A program made the position numbers and the translations under genes. Below are positions 36,530 through 45,489 of a stretch of DNA of 64,000 nt, piece by piece. The stretch lies in assembly GCF_024508665.1 (NCBI RefSeq), contig NZ_JANINP010000007.1, positions 620,001-684,000 on the forward strand, read 5' to 3'. Source of the stretch: Sphingomonas sp. GTDB taxonomy: Bacteria; Pseudomonadota; Alphaproteobacteria; Sphingomonadales; Sphingomonadaceae. The notes beneath the pieces were generated by a model. That model did no database searches. It was given only the letters and a program-made list of their open reading frames with translations, and was not told where the DNA came from. The first letter of the stretch is position 1; the number at the start of each line of letters is the position of its first letter.

Positions 36530-37675
36530 GTGAACGATCTGGAACTGCATGCCCATTTGATCGGTCGCCAGGGGTCTCGGCGCGACCTCAACACGCCGGT
36601 ACTTGTGCTCGATCTCGACCGGTTGGACAGCAATATCGCGCGGATGGCGACGTTCGCGGCCGCGCACGGACTCAAGCTTCGCCCCCATGCCAAGACCCAC
36701 AAGAGCGTCGACATTGCCAAGCGCCAGATCGCGGCAGGGGCGATCGGGTTGTGTTGTGCGAAGATCGGCGAGGCCGAAGCACTGGCCGATGGCGGGATCA
36801 CCGGTCTGCACATCACCTCTCCGGTCGTGCCGGCGCCGGCAGTCGATCGGCTCGCTGCGCTCAACCTGCGGTCGGCGGACCTGATGATGGTGGTCGACAA
36901 TCCGGACAATGCGCGCGCCATCGCGCAAGCGGTCGAGCGGGCTGGCGACGCCAAATTGTCGGTGATCATCGATGTCGATCCCGGCATCCACCGCACCGGA
37001 GTCGCGTCTCCAGAGGCCGCGGTGGAACTGTTCGAGGTCATCCGCTCGCTCCCGGCGCTGGTCTATCGCGGTGTGCAATTCTATTGCGGCTCGCACCAGC
37101 ACATCCATGCCTTCGCCGAGCGCGAAGCAGCGATGCGTGAACGCGCCGACTATCTCCGCACCATCATCATAGCCCTGGCCGAGGCCGGCGGCGCGCCGGA
37201 GATCGTCACCGGAGGCGGCACCGGGACGCACCGTATCGATGTTGGCCTCGGCATCTTCACCGAGCTCCAGGTCGGCTCCTATATTTTCATGGACGACGAA
37301 TATCGCGCCTGCGATCTGACCGGCGAGGAGGGCGTAGCGATCCCATTCGAGACCTCGCTGATGATCGACACCAGCGTGATCAGCGCCAACACGCCCGGCC
37401 TTTTCACTCTCGACGCCGGGATCAAGTCGATGGCGACCGACGCGCCGCTCCCCTCCGTGGAGACCGGGGCAGCCGATGGCGCGCGCTTCTTCCTGATGGG
37501 CGACGAACATGGTGCGCTGTTGACCCTGCCGGACTCGCTCGCGCTCGGCGATCGCGTCTCGCTCCGCACGCCGCATTGCGACCCGACGGTCAACCTCTAC
37601 GACAATTACCATGTCGTGCGCGGCCAGACGCTCGATGCGATCTGGCCGGTATCGGGGCGAGGGCGGTCGCGGTAG
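36530..37675 (+). CDS. DSD1/D-threonine aldolase-like PLP enzyme (alanine racemase fold)
   Basis: The protein is 381 residues from GTG 36530 (GGAG at 36517-36520). The fold type III PLP domain carries RPHAKTHKS, with the lysine that binds PLP. The C-terminal D-serine-dehydratase-like domain has the zinc ligands expected for this family (DNYHVVRG, and the HCDPTVN segment). It would cleave or dehydrate D-hydroxy amino acids such as D-threonine or D-serine. Last gene of the five-gene operon; how it combines with a lactone oxidase is unclear. Confidence 0.82.
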   Translation: MNDLELHAHLIGRQGSRRDLNTPVLVLDLDRLDSNIARMATFAAAHGLKLRPHAKTHKSVDIAKRQIAAGAIGLCCAKIGEAEALADGGITGLHITSPVVPAPAVDRLAALNLRSADLMMVVDNPDNARAIAQAVERAGDAKLSVIIDVDPGIHRTGVASPEAAVELFEVIRSLPALVYRGVQFYCGSHQHIHAFAEREAAMRERADYLRTIIIALAEAGGAPEIVTGGGTGTHRIDVGLGIFTELQVGSYIFMDDEYRACDLTGEEGVAIPFETSLMIDTSVISANTPGLFTLDAGIKSMATDAPLPSVETGAADGARFFLMGDEHGALLTLPDSLALGDRVSLRTPHCDPTVNLYDNYHVVRGQTLDAIWPVSGRGRSR

Positions 37676-37708
37676 CCGAAGTCGTTCGGTGCCGGAAGGT
37701 GTCGCGCT

Positions 37709-39004
37709 CTACCGCCGCGGTGCCGGCCCGGCGAACGTCACCAGGCTTTCCGATCCGTCCGCCGCCACCGCTGAGACGCCGACGAAATTGTCGTCGATCG
37801 GCACGTTCTTGAGCACTAGCTCGGTCGCGCCGGCAACATCGCGGCTGGTTGTCCAATTCTGCGTATCGGCGCGGCGCCAATACACGCGATATTTCGCGGC
37901 GCCATCGACCGGTTGCCAGCGAACAGTCGTGTCGCGCGATAACGCACCCTGGACCGTCACGCCCTCCGGCGCGGCAGGCGCGGCGGCGAGCCGGCGGATC
38001 GTCGCGATGTTGATCGCCGCTACCTTGGCCAGATAGGCGAAATCCATCTTGTCGATCGTGTCGCCATAGGCGACGCCATTCTCGCTTCGGACATATTGGT
38101 GTTGGCCGTCCCAGCGCTCGGCGGCGACAGTGAAGCGCACCGCGGGATAGCCGAGCTCGAGAAAGGGCAAGTGGTCGCCGCCGCGGCCGAACCGGTCGGG
38201 CCTGCGCACGATGAACGCGTCCAGCCCGCCTGGAATGCCTGCCGCGACCTGGTCGATCGTCTTGGCCAGCGCGCGGCTGGGACCGTCATCCTCGCCGCCA
38301 TTCATCCGCCGCGCGAGATCGGCCTTCAAATCCTCGCTCTCGCGAATACCCTCGGAAAATACCCGCACGCTCTTGTTGGCGATCACGCCGCCTTGACCGA
38401 TCGAATTGCCGACGATGTCGTTGTTGAGCATCGCGCTGACCTTCCAGCCGCGCTCCCTGGCAGTGTCGGCGAGAAGCTTTCCGCCCCACAATCCCTGTTC
38501 CTCGCCGGAGAACACCGCATAGACGATCGTCGCGCGGAATTTCCGTTTCGACAGGATTCGCGCCGCTTCCAGAACGACCGCGACACCCGATGCGTCGTCA
38601 TTGGCCCCTGGCGCGTCAGCCTTGGCGTCCATGACATCACCGACGATCGAATCGATATGCCCGCCGACGATGATCACGCGATTGGGATCCGAACCCTTTT
38701 GCACCCCCAGGACATCGACGATGTTCACCCCGTTGGGCGCGCGTGGACCGGTGAAATTGCGCGCGATCGTCTCACTCGTCAGGCATCCGCCGCATGCTGC
38801 CCCGATTGCATCGAACTGCGCTTTCGCCCAGGCTCGGGCTGCTCCGATTCCGCGTTTGGGATCGTCGGGATCGGAGAGCGAGTGTCGCGTGCCGAAGCCG
38901 ACCAGCGCGCTCACGGTCGCTTTCATGCGAAGCGGAGAGGGGCGCTCGACCGCGGGAGCTGCGGAAACGACGAACAGCGGGGCGAGCATCAGGACTTTGC
39001 GCAT
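37709..39004 (-). CDS. M28-family zinc aminopeptidase, exported
   Basis: The protein is 431 residues with a short signal peptide (MRKVLMLAPLFVVSAAPA). M28 motifs in order: VGGHIDSI with zinc His and the following Asp, GANDDASGVA with bridging Asp, SGEEQGLWG with catalytic Glu-Glu, NNDIVG with Asp, and a C-terminal His in DGQHQYVR. A fibronectin-III-like domain (about 340-431: APEGVTVQGA, TVRWQPVDGAAKYRVYWR) follows the peptidase. It probably degrades peptides in the periplasm or outside. Confidence 0.88.
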   Translation of the reverse strand: MRKVLMLAPLFVVSAAPAVERPSPLRMKATVSALVGFGTRHSLSDPDDPKRGIGAARAWAKAQFDAIGAACGGCLTSETIARNFTGPRAPNGVNIVDVLGVQKGSDPNRVIIVGGHIDSIVGDVMDAKADAPGANDDASGVAVVLEAARILSKRKFRATIVYAVFSGEEQGLWGGKLLADTARERGWKVSAMLNNDIVGNSIGQGGVIANKSVRVFSEGIRESEDLKADLARRMNGGEDDGPSRALAKTIDQVAAGIPGGLDAFIVRRPDRFGRGGDHLPFLELGYPAVRFTVAAERWDGQHQYVRSENGVAYGDTIDKMDFAYLAKVAAINIATIRRLAAAPAAPEGVTVQGALSRDTTVRWQPVDGAAKYRVYWRRADTQNWTTSRDVAGATELVLKNVPIDDNFVGVSAVAADGSESLVTFAGPAPRR

Positions 39005-39209
39005 GCGATAGCCTGACGCGATGCCATCGTCCGCGCAACGAAATTAGACGTTGGCCCCGCTAGCTGTGCCGGTCTTCTGCCGAGCAGGCGGATTCATCGA
39101 ACCGCGGGGCAGAATAACCCAATATGAACAATATTTGCGCAACGCCTGCGAAACGATTGGCACTTACGTAGTTAAGATACGTTCGTCTCAATAACAGGAG
39201 GCGTGCGTT

Positions 39210-39401
39210 ATGGCCACGGAACGCGTAGTCGCGTTCGGGTTTCTGACGAACAGGGACCTGGAATTGTTGGGTGGTGGCTTTACGCGCCATTTTCCCGTTA
39301 CGGACGACGACTTGTTTGCGGAACTGATCGACAAGCTCGATCAGGTAGAAATCGCGCCGGCCGATCGCGGTATTATTTTGCGGACCAGGGATGGCGGATG
39401 A
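39210..39401 (+). CDS. 63-residue protein of unknown function
   Basis: It starts at ATG 39210 with AGGAGG upstream (about 39198-39203). The sequence is acidic and compact (FGFLTNRDLELLGGG, DDDLFAELIDKLDQVE). No family recognised. Convergent with the universal stress protein gene. Confidence 0.55.
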   Translation: MATERVVAFGFLTNRDLELLGGGFTRHFPVTDDDLFAELIDKLDQVEIAPADRGIILRTRDGG

Positions 39402-39407
39402 GGGCGC

Positions 39408-39863
39408 TCAGCTGAGCCGATCGATCGCCTCGCGATCCAGGCTTCCCGGGATCACCATGATTGGAACTGGCAGCGTTCCGGCCTCGCTTCCGGCGAAATG
39501 ACTGACCAACGGCCCCGGCGATCCGCTCGGCGCGGCACCGAGCACCAGTGCGGCAATCTCCGGATTGCCTTCGATGGTCTCGCGAATGACCTTGGGCGCA
39601 TCGCCTTGCTTCAGCGTGATCGCCGGCTTCAGCCCCGATTCCTCGAACAACGTGCCCGCCGCGCCGGCGATAATGGCTTCGGCATGCTGCCGCGCTTCGG
39701 CCTCGATCGTTGCCTGGACGCCGCCAAAGGCGATGAATTCTTGTGGTGCCAGGATCGACAGGATCTCGACGCCGCCCCCGGTCTTGACCGCACGCCGGGC
39801 CGCGAAGCGCAGTGCGACTTCCGCTTCGGGACTGTCGTCGACCACCACCAGATAGATGCGCAT
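39408..39863 (-). CDS. Universal stress protein (UspA family)
   Basis: The protein is 151 residues from ATG 39863 (MRIYLVVVDDSPEAEVALR). A longer frame to 39920 adds residues not typical of the family. The ATP-binding signature is partially visible as VLGAAPSGSPGPLVSHFAGSE near the C terminus, followed by PVPIMVIPG. Single Usp domain, cytosolic. Confidence 0.8.
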   Translation of the reverse strand: MRIYLVVVDDSPEAEVALRFAARRAVKTGGGVEILSILAPQEFIAFGGVQATIEAEARQHAEAIIAGAAGTLFEESGLKPAITLKQGDAPKVIRETIEGNPEIAALVLGAAPSGSPGPLVSHFAGSEAGTLPVPIMVIPGSLDREAIDRLS

Positions 39864-40005
39864 GTGCGCCCGGCTCCCCTCGTTCGTGCGATAGGTGACG
39901 CGGAACGCGCGCTCGCGCAAGCGCCGCGGTCTTGACCCGGAGCGTGTCGGGCGCGAAGGAGCCGCTTCCTAGTCCGCCTCCCCAGGACGCCCGAGAGGAC
40001 GCAGA

Positions 40006-41313
40006 ATGCCCATCGAGATCAAGATGCCCGCGCTTTCACCGACGATGGAGGAGGGCACGCTGGCAAAATGGCTGGTCAAGGCCGGCGACACCGTCAAGTC
40101 GGGCGACCTGATGGCCGAGATCGAAACCGACAAGGCGACGATGGAATTCGAAGCGGTTGACGAAGGCGTGATCGCCGAGATCGTCGTTCCTGAGGGCACC
40201 GACAATGTGAAGGTTGGCCAGGTCATCGCGATTCTGGCGGCTGAAGGCGAAGACGCGTCGGCGGCGAAGACGGCACCCAAGGCCGAAGCTCCGAAAACGG
40301 AAGCACCGAAGGCCGAAGCTGCTCCCGCTTCTGCTCCGTCACCGGCGCCAGCAGCTCCTGCGGCGGCGCCGGCTCCGACTCCGACACCCGCGACGGTGGC
40401 GCCTGGCGATCGCGTCAAGGCCAGCCCGCTCGCTCGCCGCATCGCGGCCGAAAAGGGTGTCGATCTCGCCTCGGTGGTCGGCTCGGGACCCAATGGCCGC
40501 ATCGTCCGCGTCGATGTCGAAGGCGCGAAGCCCGGTGCTGCCGCTCCGGCATCGGCACCGGCCCCGGCTGCGACCGAAGGCGCCGCCGCGCCGGCTCCGG
40601 TCAAGCCTGCCACGATCCCCGATATCCCGCACGAGGCGACCAAGCTGTCGAACGTGCGCAAGACGATTGCGCGCCGCCTGACCGAATCGAAGCAGCAAGT
40701 CCCGCACATCTATCTGACGGTCGACATCCGTCTCGACGCGTTGCTCAAGCTCCGGGCCGACCTCAACAAGAGCCTCGAGCCGCGTGGCGTGAAGCTCTCG
40801 GTCAACGACTTGCTGATCAAGGCGCTCGCCGCCTCGCTGATCCAGGTGCCGAAGTGCAACGTCATGTTCACGCCCGACCAGCTGATCAGTTTCCAGCGGG
40901 CGGACATCTCGGTCGCGGTTTCGACGCCGTCGGGCCTGATCACGCCGATCATCACGCACGCCGACACCAAAGGCGTGGCGGCGATCTCGACCGAGATGAA
41001 GGACCTCGCCGCGCGGGCGCGCGACAACAAGCTGAAGCCCGAGGAATATCAAGGCGGCACCGCCTCGATCTCGAACATGGGCATGTTCGGGATCAAGCAG
41101 TTCGAGGCGGTGATCAATCCGCCCCAGGGCATGATCATGGCGATCGGCGCGGGTGAGAAGCGTCCGTACGTGATCGACGATGCGCTCGGCGTGGCCACCG
41201 TGATGTCGGCGACCGGCAGCTTCGATCATCGTGCGATCGACGGAGCCGACGGCGCCGAGCTGATGCAGGCGTTCAAGGCGCTGATCGAAGCACCGCTCGG
41301 CATGCTCGCCTGA
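40006..41313 (+). CDS. pdhC: Pyruvate dehydrogenase E2, dihydrolipoamide acetyltransferase
   Basis: The protein is 435 residues. One lipoyl domain (1-80, lipoyl-lysine in [10 protein letters not shown]), an Ala/Pro-rich linker, a peripheral subunit-binding domain ([19 protein letters not shown]), a second linker, and the catalytic domain ending with [14 protein letters not shown] where His and Asp are catalytic. It forms the core of the complex linking glycolysis to the TCA cycle. The E3 gene lies 1.5 kb downstream, separated by small genes; E1 is not in the window. Confidence 0.93.
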   Translation: MPIEIKMPALSPTMEEGTLAKWLVKAGDTVKSGDLMAEIETDKATMEFEAVDEGVIAEIVVPEGTDNVKVGQVIAILAAEGEDASAAKTAPKAEAPKTEAPKAEAAPASAPSPAPAAPAAAPAPTPTPATVAPGDRVKASPLARRIAAEKGVDLASVVGSGPNGRIVRVDVEGAKPGAAAPASAPAPAATEGAAAPAPVKPATIPDIPHEATKLSNVRKTIARRLTESKQQVPHIYLTVDIRLDALLKLRADLNKSLEPRGVKLSVNDLLIKALAASLIQVPKCNVMFTPDQLISFQRADISVAVSTPSGLITPIITHADTKGVAAISTEMKDLAARARDNKLKPEEYQGGTASISNMGMFGIKQFEAVINPPQGMIMAIGAGEKRPYVIDDALGVATVMSATGSFDHRAIDGADGAELMQAFKALIEAPLGMLA

Positions 41314-41323
41314 GGCACGGGCG

Positions 41324-41536
41324 ATGTCCGCGCGGACTCTTGCCGAGGCGTGTTACATGGTCGCGAGCGCGATCGTAACGTACCTTATCACCGCGACGGC
41401 GGCGTGGGGCTATCCGCAGGGCGCCGCCGCGATCTGGCCGATCGGCCTGATCGCGATGGCGTTCGTCATCGGCTTCGGCTTCAAGCCGTTCCTTGTTTCC
41501 TGGCGCGCCGATCGCAGCGGGCGGCGCGACGCGTGA
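41324..41536 (+). CDS. Small inner-membrane protein, two predicted helices
   Basis: The protein is 70 residues between E2 and a thioesterase gene, and its stop overlaps the thioesterase GTG. Hydrophobic segments at about 8-28 and 37-55. No family recognised. Confidence 0.6.
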   Translation: MSARTLAEACYMVASAIVTYLITATAAWGYPQGAAAIWPIGLIAMAFVIGFGFKPFLVSWRADRSGRRDA

Positions 41537-41928
41537 GCGACGCGGCCTCCGTTAGCCCGCCGGCCCGCGAGCCCGCGATCCGGGTCACCGCGATGCCGGC
41601 CGACGCCAATGCCTATGGCGACATTTTCGGCGGCTGGCTGATGAGCCTGATGGACTCCGCCGCCGGCCTGGTCGCCGCGCGCCACTCGCACGGTCGCGCG
41701 GTCACGATCGCGATGGACGGCATGCAGTTTCACGCCCCCGTGCATATCGGCGACGAAGTGTCGGTCTATGCGCAACTGGCCAGGGTCGGGCGCACGTCGA
41801 TGACGATCGACGTCGAATGCTGGGCGCGCGATCGCCACCGCGACGATCATCGCAAGGTGACCGAAGCGCGCTTCACCTTCGTCGCGATCGACCAGGACCG
41901 CAAACCGCGGCCGGTGGTCGTCGAATGA
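41533..41928 (+). CDS. Acyl-CoA thioesterase, hotdog fold (first of two)
   Basis: The protein is 131 residues from GTG 41533. The hotdog motif is AIRVTAMPADANAYGDIFGGWLM with the helix DSAAGLVAARHS; the pattern ADAN-YGDIFGGW, with a catalytic Asp/Asn, fits YciA/BFIT-like thioesterases. It would hydrolyse acyl-CoA. It overlaps the second thioesterase gene by four bases, and the two are paralogues. Confidence 0.82.
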   Translation: MSDAASVSPPAREPAIRVTAMPADANAYGDIFGGWLMSLMDSAAGLVAARHSHGRAVTIAMDGMQFHAPVHIGDEVSVYAQLARVGRTSMTIDVECWARDRHRDDHRKVTEARFTFVAIDQDRKPRPVVVE

Positions 41929-42287
41929 CCGACGCTCCCATCTCGCCACCGGAGCGCATGCCCGACATCCGCGTGACGGTGATGGCCGCCGACGCCAATC
42001 CCTACGGCACCGCGTTCGTCGGCTGGCTGTTCGGCCAGATGTCGCTCGCCGGCGGCAGCCTCGCCTCACGCCGCACGGGCAAACGCGCCCCGGTCGTCGC
42101 GGCCGACGGCTTCAAATTCCTCGCGCCCGCCGATATCGGCGACGAACTCTCTGTCTGGGCCGAGGTTGTCGGCGAGGGCCGCACCTCGCTCACTATCGCC
42201 ACCGAAGCCTGGAAACGCGACCGTCATGGCGAGGCGATGGCCAAGGTGGCGGAGGGGCGGTTCGTGTTCGTCGCGGTGGAACGATGA
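41925..42287 (+). CDS. Acyl-CoA thioesterase, hotdog fold (second, divergent copy)
   Basis: The protein is 120 residues from ATG 41925. It is a tandem paralogue of the preceding gene (IRVTVMAADANPYGTAFVGWLF) with the GDIFGG of the first copy changed to GTAFVG; Asp of the GDIFGG motif is therefore absent at this position, so activity may differ or the two may form a heteromer. It overlaps the DUF559 gene by four bases. Confidence 0.75.
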   Translation: MTDAPISPPERMPDIRVTVMAADANPYGTAFVGWLFGQMSLAGGSLASRRTGKRAPVVAADGFKFLAPADIGDELSVWAEVVGEGRTSLTIATEAWKRDRHGEAMAKVAEGRFVFVAVER

Positions 42288-42766
42288 GCGAGCCGAAGCC
42301 TTCACCCTCCCCCTTTACGGGGGAGGGAGGGGCCCGCCGCCGCAAGGCGGTGGGAGGGAGAGGGCGCGCGCTCGCCAGAGCGCGCGAAATGCGACGCAAC
42401 CCGACCGAAGCAGAAGCGGTATTGTGGCGCCTGTTGCGCGCCAAACGACTAGCAGGTTGGAAGTTTCGTCAGCAGCAACAACTCGATAGCTACATCGTCG
42501 ATTTCGTCTGCTTCGAAGCGCGGCTGATCATCGAAGCGGACGGTTCGCAGCATATCGACAACGACTACGACGCCGAACGTGACGCCTATCTTCGGGCGCA
42601 AGGCTTTCGCATCGTACGCTACTATAACAACGACATCTTGGCGCGGCGAGAAGCCGTGCTCACATCCATTCTCGACGTGCTGAATAGCGGCGCGACCGGC
42701 GTCGAGCCGGTCCCGCCGCTAACCCCTTTCCCCGGCCCTCCCCCGCAAGGGGGGAGGGAGCAGTAA
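42284..42766 (+). CDS. DUF559 domain protein (PD-(D/E)XK nuclease-like)
   Basis: The protein is 160 residues. The DUF559/Vsr-like core spans residues 36-135: NPTEAEAVLWRLLR, WKFRQQQQLDSYIVDFVC, LIIEADGSQH and GFRIVRYYNNDIL; the E-A-D/G motif and Asp in IVDF are the likely metal ligands. Residues 1-30 and the last ~20 are encoded by palindromic repeats and are probably not part of the fold; an internal ATG at 42389 is a plausible true start. DUF559 genes are widespread but their cellular role is unproven. Confidence 0.8.
   Translation: MSEPKPSPSPFTGEGGARRRKAVGGRGRALARAREMRRNPTEAEAVLWRLLRAKRLAGWKFRQQQQLDSYIVDFVCFEARLIIEADGSQHIDNDYDAERDAYLRAQGFRIVRYYNNDILARREAVLTSILDVLNSGATGVEPVPPLTPFPGPPPQGGREQ
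42305..42354. repeat. Palindromic repeat at the 5' end of the DUF559 gene
   Basis: CCCTCCCCC at 42305-42313 pairs with GGGGGAGGG at 42319-42327 around TTTAC. A second imperfect stem, CCCGCCGCC/GGCGGTGGG, follows at about 42333-42354. The first palindrome recurs after the DUF559 core. Confidence 0.65.
42736..42758. repeat. Palindromic repeat at the 3' end of the DUF559 gene
   Basis: CCCTCCCCC at 42736-42744 pairs with GGGGGAGGG at 42750-42758 around GCAAG. The arms are identical to those of the repeat at 42305, so the DUF559 core is bounded by matching elements. It lies just before the stop. Confidence 0.65.
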
Positions 42767-42785
42767 GACGAAGGACACCTCCCCA

Positions 42786-44183
42786 GTGGCTGAAACCTAC
42801 GACCTCATCGTGCTTGGCTCGGGCCCCGGCGGCTATGTCGCGGCGATCCGCGCGGCGCAGCTCGGCATGAAGACCGCGATCGTCGAGCGCGAATTACTCG
42901 GCGGCATCTGCCTCAATTGGGGCTGCATCCCGACCAAGGCGCTGCTGCGCTCGGCCGAAATCTATCATTACATGCAGCACGCCAAGGATTATGGCCTCGT
43001 CGCCGACAAGATCAGCGCCGATCTCGACGCGGTAGTGAAGCGCTCGCGCGGCGTTGCCAAGCAGCTCAATCAGGGCGTCACGCACCTGATGAAGAAGAAC
43101 AAGATCACCGTGCACATGGGCACCGGCAAGCTGACCGGAAAGGGCAAGCTGACCGTCACTGCAGAGGACGGCAAGGCAACCGAACTGACTGCGAAGAACA
43201 TCATCGTCGCGACCGGCGCCCGCGCGCGCGACTTGCCCTTCGCCAAGGCCGACGGCAAGCGCGTCTGGACCTATCGCCACGCCATGACGCCGACTGAAAT
43301 GCCGACCAAGCTGCTGGTCATCGGTTCGGGCGCGATCGGGATCGAGTTCGCCAGCTTCTACAAGGATATGGGCGCCGAGGTTACCGTGGTCGAGATGCTG
43401 GACCGCCTGGTCCCGGTCGAGGATGCCGATGTGTCGGCTTTCCTAGAGAAGCAGCTGAAGAAGCAGGGCATGACAATCATGACCAAGGCAGGCGTCGACA
43501 AGCTCGAGGTCGGCGCCAATGGCGTGAAAGCCTCGATCAAGGACAAGGACGGCAAGGTCACGACCGCCGACTTCAGCCACGTCATCGTCGCGATCGGCAT
43601 CCTGCCGAACACCGAGAATATCGGGCTCGAGGAGCTCGGCGTGAAGACCGACCGCGGCCACATCGTGACCGACGGCATGTGCAAGACCAATGTCGACGGT
43701 ATCTACGCCATCGGCGACGTCACCCAGCCGCCCTGGCTCGCGCACAAGGCGAGCCACGAAGGCGTGATCGCGGTCGAGGCGATCGCCGGCAAGCATCCGC
43801 ATGCGATGGACCCGAAGAACATTCCCGGCTGCACCTATTGCCACCCGCAGATCGCCAGCGTCGGCCTGACCGAAGCCAAGGCCAAGGAAGCGGGCTACGA
43901 GGTCAAGGTCGGGAACTTCCCGTTCATCGGCAACGGCAAGGCGATCGCGCTCGGCGAGCCTGAGGGTTTCGTGAAAACGGTGTTCGATGCCAAGACCGGA
44001 GAATTGCTCGGCGCGCACATGATCGGCGCGGAAGTCACCGAGCTGATCCAGGGCTATACGATCGGCAAGACCGGGGAACTGACCGAGGCCGAGCTGATGG
44101 AAACGGTGTTCCCGCACCCGACCTTGAGCGAAATGATGCACGAAAGCGTCTTGGGAGCATACGGAAGGGCGCTGCACATCTGA
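42786..44183 (+). CDS. lpdA: Dihydrolipoyl dehydrogenase (E3)
   Basis: The protein is 465 residues from GTG 42786. FAD motif VLGSGPGGYVAAIRAAQLG; redox-active GGICLNWGCIPTK with the two cysteines; NAD motif VIGSGAIGIEFASF; dimer-interface HPHPTLSEMMHE with the catalytic His-Glu pair near the C terminus. It reoxidises lipoamide for pyruvate and 2-oxoglutarate dehydrogenases. Same strand as the E2 gene 1.5 kb upstream. Confidence 0.95.
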   Translation: MAETYDLIVLGSGPGGYVAAIRAAQLGMKTAIVERELLGGICLNWGCIPTKALLRSAEIYHYMQHAKDYGLVADKISADLDAVVKRSRGVAKQLNQGVTHLMKKNKITVHMGTGKLTGKGKLTVTAEDGKATELTAKNIIVATGARARDLPFAKADGKRVWTYRHAMTPTEMPTKLLVIGSGAIGIEFASFYKDMGAEVTVVEMLDRLVPVEDADVSAFLEKQLKKQGMTIMTKAGVDKLEVGANGVKASIKDKDGKVTTADFSHVIVAIGILPNTENIGLEELGVKTDRGHIVTDGMCKTNVDGIYAIGDVTQPPWLAHKASHEGVIAVEAIAGKHPHAMDPKNIPGCTYCHPQIASVGLTEAKAKEAGYEVKVGNFPFIGNGKAIALGEPEGFVKTVFDAKTGELLGAHMIGAEVTELIQGYTIGKTGELTEAELMETVFPHPTLSEMMHESVLGAYGRALHI

Positions 44184-44197
44184 CGATGTGATTTATT

Positions 44198-44222
44198 CCT
44201 CCCCGAGCCTGTCTCGGGGAGG
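44198..44222. repeat. 10-bp perfect inverted repeat after lpdA
   Basis: CCTCCCCGAG at 44198-44207 and CTCGGGGAGG at 44213-44222 with a 5-base loop, 14 bases after the lpdA stop. No T run follows. It is similar in style to the DUF559-flanking repeats and may also slow transcription. Confidence 0.5.
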
Positions 44223-44265
44223 GGGACCATATGCGGAGCAAATGGTGGAGGGGCAGGGGAATTCG

Positions 44266-45459
44266 ATGCGCCGTACCGCAACACTCGCGATCGTCAGCCT
44301 GTTGGTCTTGACCGCCTCCGCGCCCGCACCCGAATTCTCCGCCGCGGACTATGCCGCCGATGCCAAGGCGCTGCCCGACCTGATCCGCGACAATTACGCC
44401 TATCTCGACGATCTGCCCGGCGGGAAAGTGCCGTCCTCGCCGCAACTCGATGCCGAGCGCGACGACGTGCATGATGCGGACTCGCTGCTCCATTATGCCG
44501 AGGACATGATCACCGCATTGGCCGACAGCCATGCGCTGACCGCCAAGTCGTTCAGGGACGATTGGGCGATCGTACCGAGCTATTCGGACTTATGGATCGA
44601 CGAGAACGGCGGCTTTGTCGTTGGCGCGGTTCGGGAAGGGAGCCCGGCAGCGTCGGCGGGCGTGAAGCCGGGGGACTATCTGCTATCGATCGACGGCGTC
44701 CCGCCGGAGGTCGCGGTGAAGGCGTTCTGGGATCGGCTGGGGCTGCCGCAAGTGGCGAAGGGCGGGCGCTACGACAATCCCGAGCGCTACGCCATCCAGG
44801 TGCTGGTGGCGGGACGCCGCGACCGGCCGCGTAAGCTTGTCTTCAAACGCGGCAACCAGGTGCGCGACCTGACGCTCGACAATCTCTATACTTGGTCGGC
44901 GCACCAGCCCGATCGGCCTGCGCTGACCGTCACCAGGGCCGGCGGTGTGACGACGATCCGCTTCAACAATTCGATCGGCGATCTCGACACGATCAAGGCG
45001 TTCGACACGGCGATGGCGACGGTTCCTGCGCATGCGCCAATAGTGATCGACCTGACCGACACGCCTTCGGGCGGCACGTCCGCGATCGCCCGCGCGATCA
45101 TGGGCTGGTTCGTGACCAGGCCGATGCCCTATCAGATGCATCAATTGCCCTCGGAAGAGCGCGAAACAGGCATCAAGCGACAATGGGTCGAATACGTCCT
45201 GCCTCGCCCGGGCAAATATCATCCCGGCCCGGTCAGCGTCCGTGCCGGCCATTGGACGGGCAGCATGGGAGAGGGTCTGGCCGTCGGCTTCATGGCTCTC
45301 GGCAAGACCGCGTGCGGATCGAGGATGGCGGGACTGAAGGGGGCCGTCTATGATTTCGACCTGCCCCGCACCGGGCTGCGTGTGAAGTTCCCTGCGGAAC
45401 GGATCTATACGATCGCCGGAAGGCCGCGTGAGAACGTCGATCTCAAGCCCTGTCGATAG
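44266..45459 (+). CDS. S41-family serine peptidase with PDZ domain, exported
   Basis: The protein is 397 residues from ATG 44266 with a signal peptide (MRRTATLAIVSLLVLTASAPAP). A PDZ-like segment is visible (GGFVVGAVREGSPAASAGVKPGDYLLSIDG, about 120-150). The catalytic S41 motif is TGSMGEGLA, where Ser is the nucleophile; the downstream lysine/glutamate dyad was not checked. A frame from 44188 is open but starts inside the repeat. Confidence 0.8.
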   Translation: MRRTATLAIVSLLVLTASAPAPEFSAADYAADAKALPDLIRDNYAYLDDLPGGKVPSSPQLDAERDDVHDADSLLHYAEDMITALADSHALTAKSFRDDWAIVPSYSDLWIDENGGFVVGAVREGSPAASAGVKPGDYLLSIDGVPPEVAVKAFWDRLGLPQVAKGGRYDNPERYAIQVLVAGRRDRPRKLVFKRGNQVRDLTLDNLYTWSAHQPDRPALTVTRAGGVTTIRFNNSIGDLDTIKAFDTAMATVPAHAPIVIDLTDTPSGGTSAIARAIMGWFVTRPMPYQMHQLPSEERETGIKRQWVEYVLPRPGKYHPGPVSVRAGHWTGSMGEGLAVGFMALGKTACGSRMAGLKGAVYDFDLPRTGLRVKFPAERIYTIAGRPRENVDLKPCR

Positions 45460-45489
45460 CCAATCGGAGGTCGCGCCGCCGAGCATGAT

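Noticed and set aside
44188..44265. Longer start for the S41 peptidase
   Set aside because: The upstream part is encoded by the palindromic repeat; the signal peptide begins at 44266.
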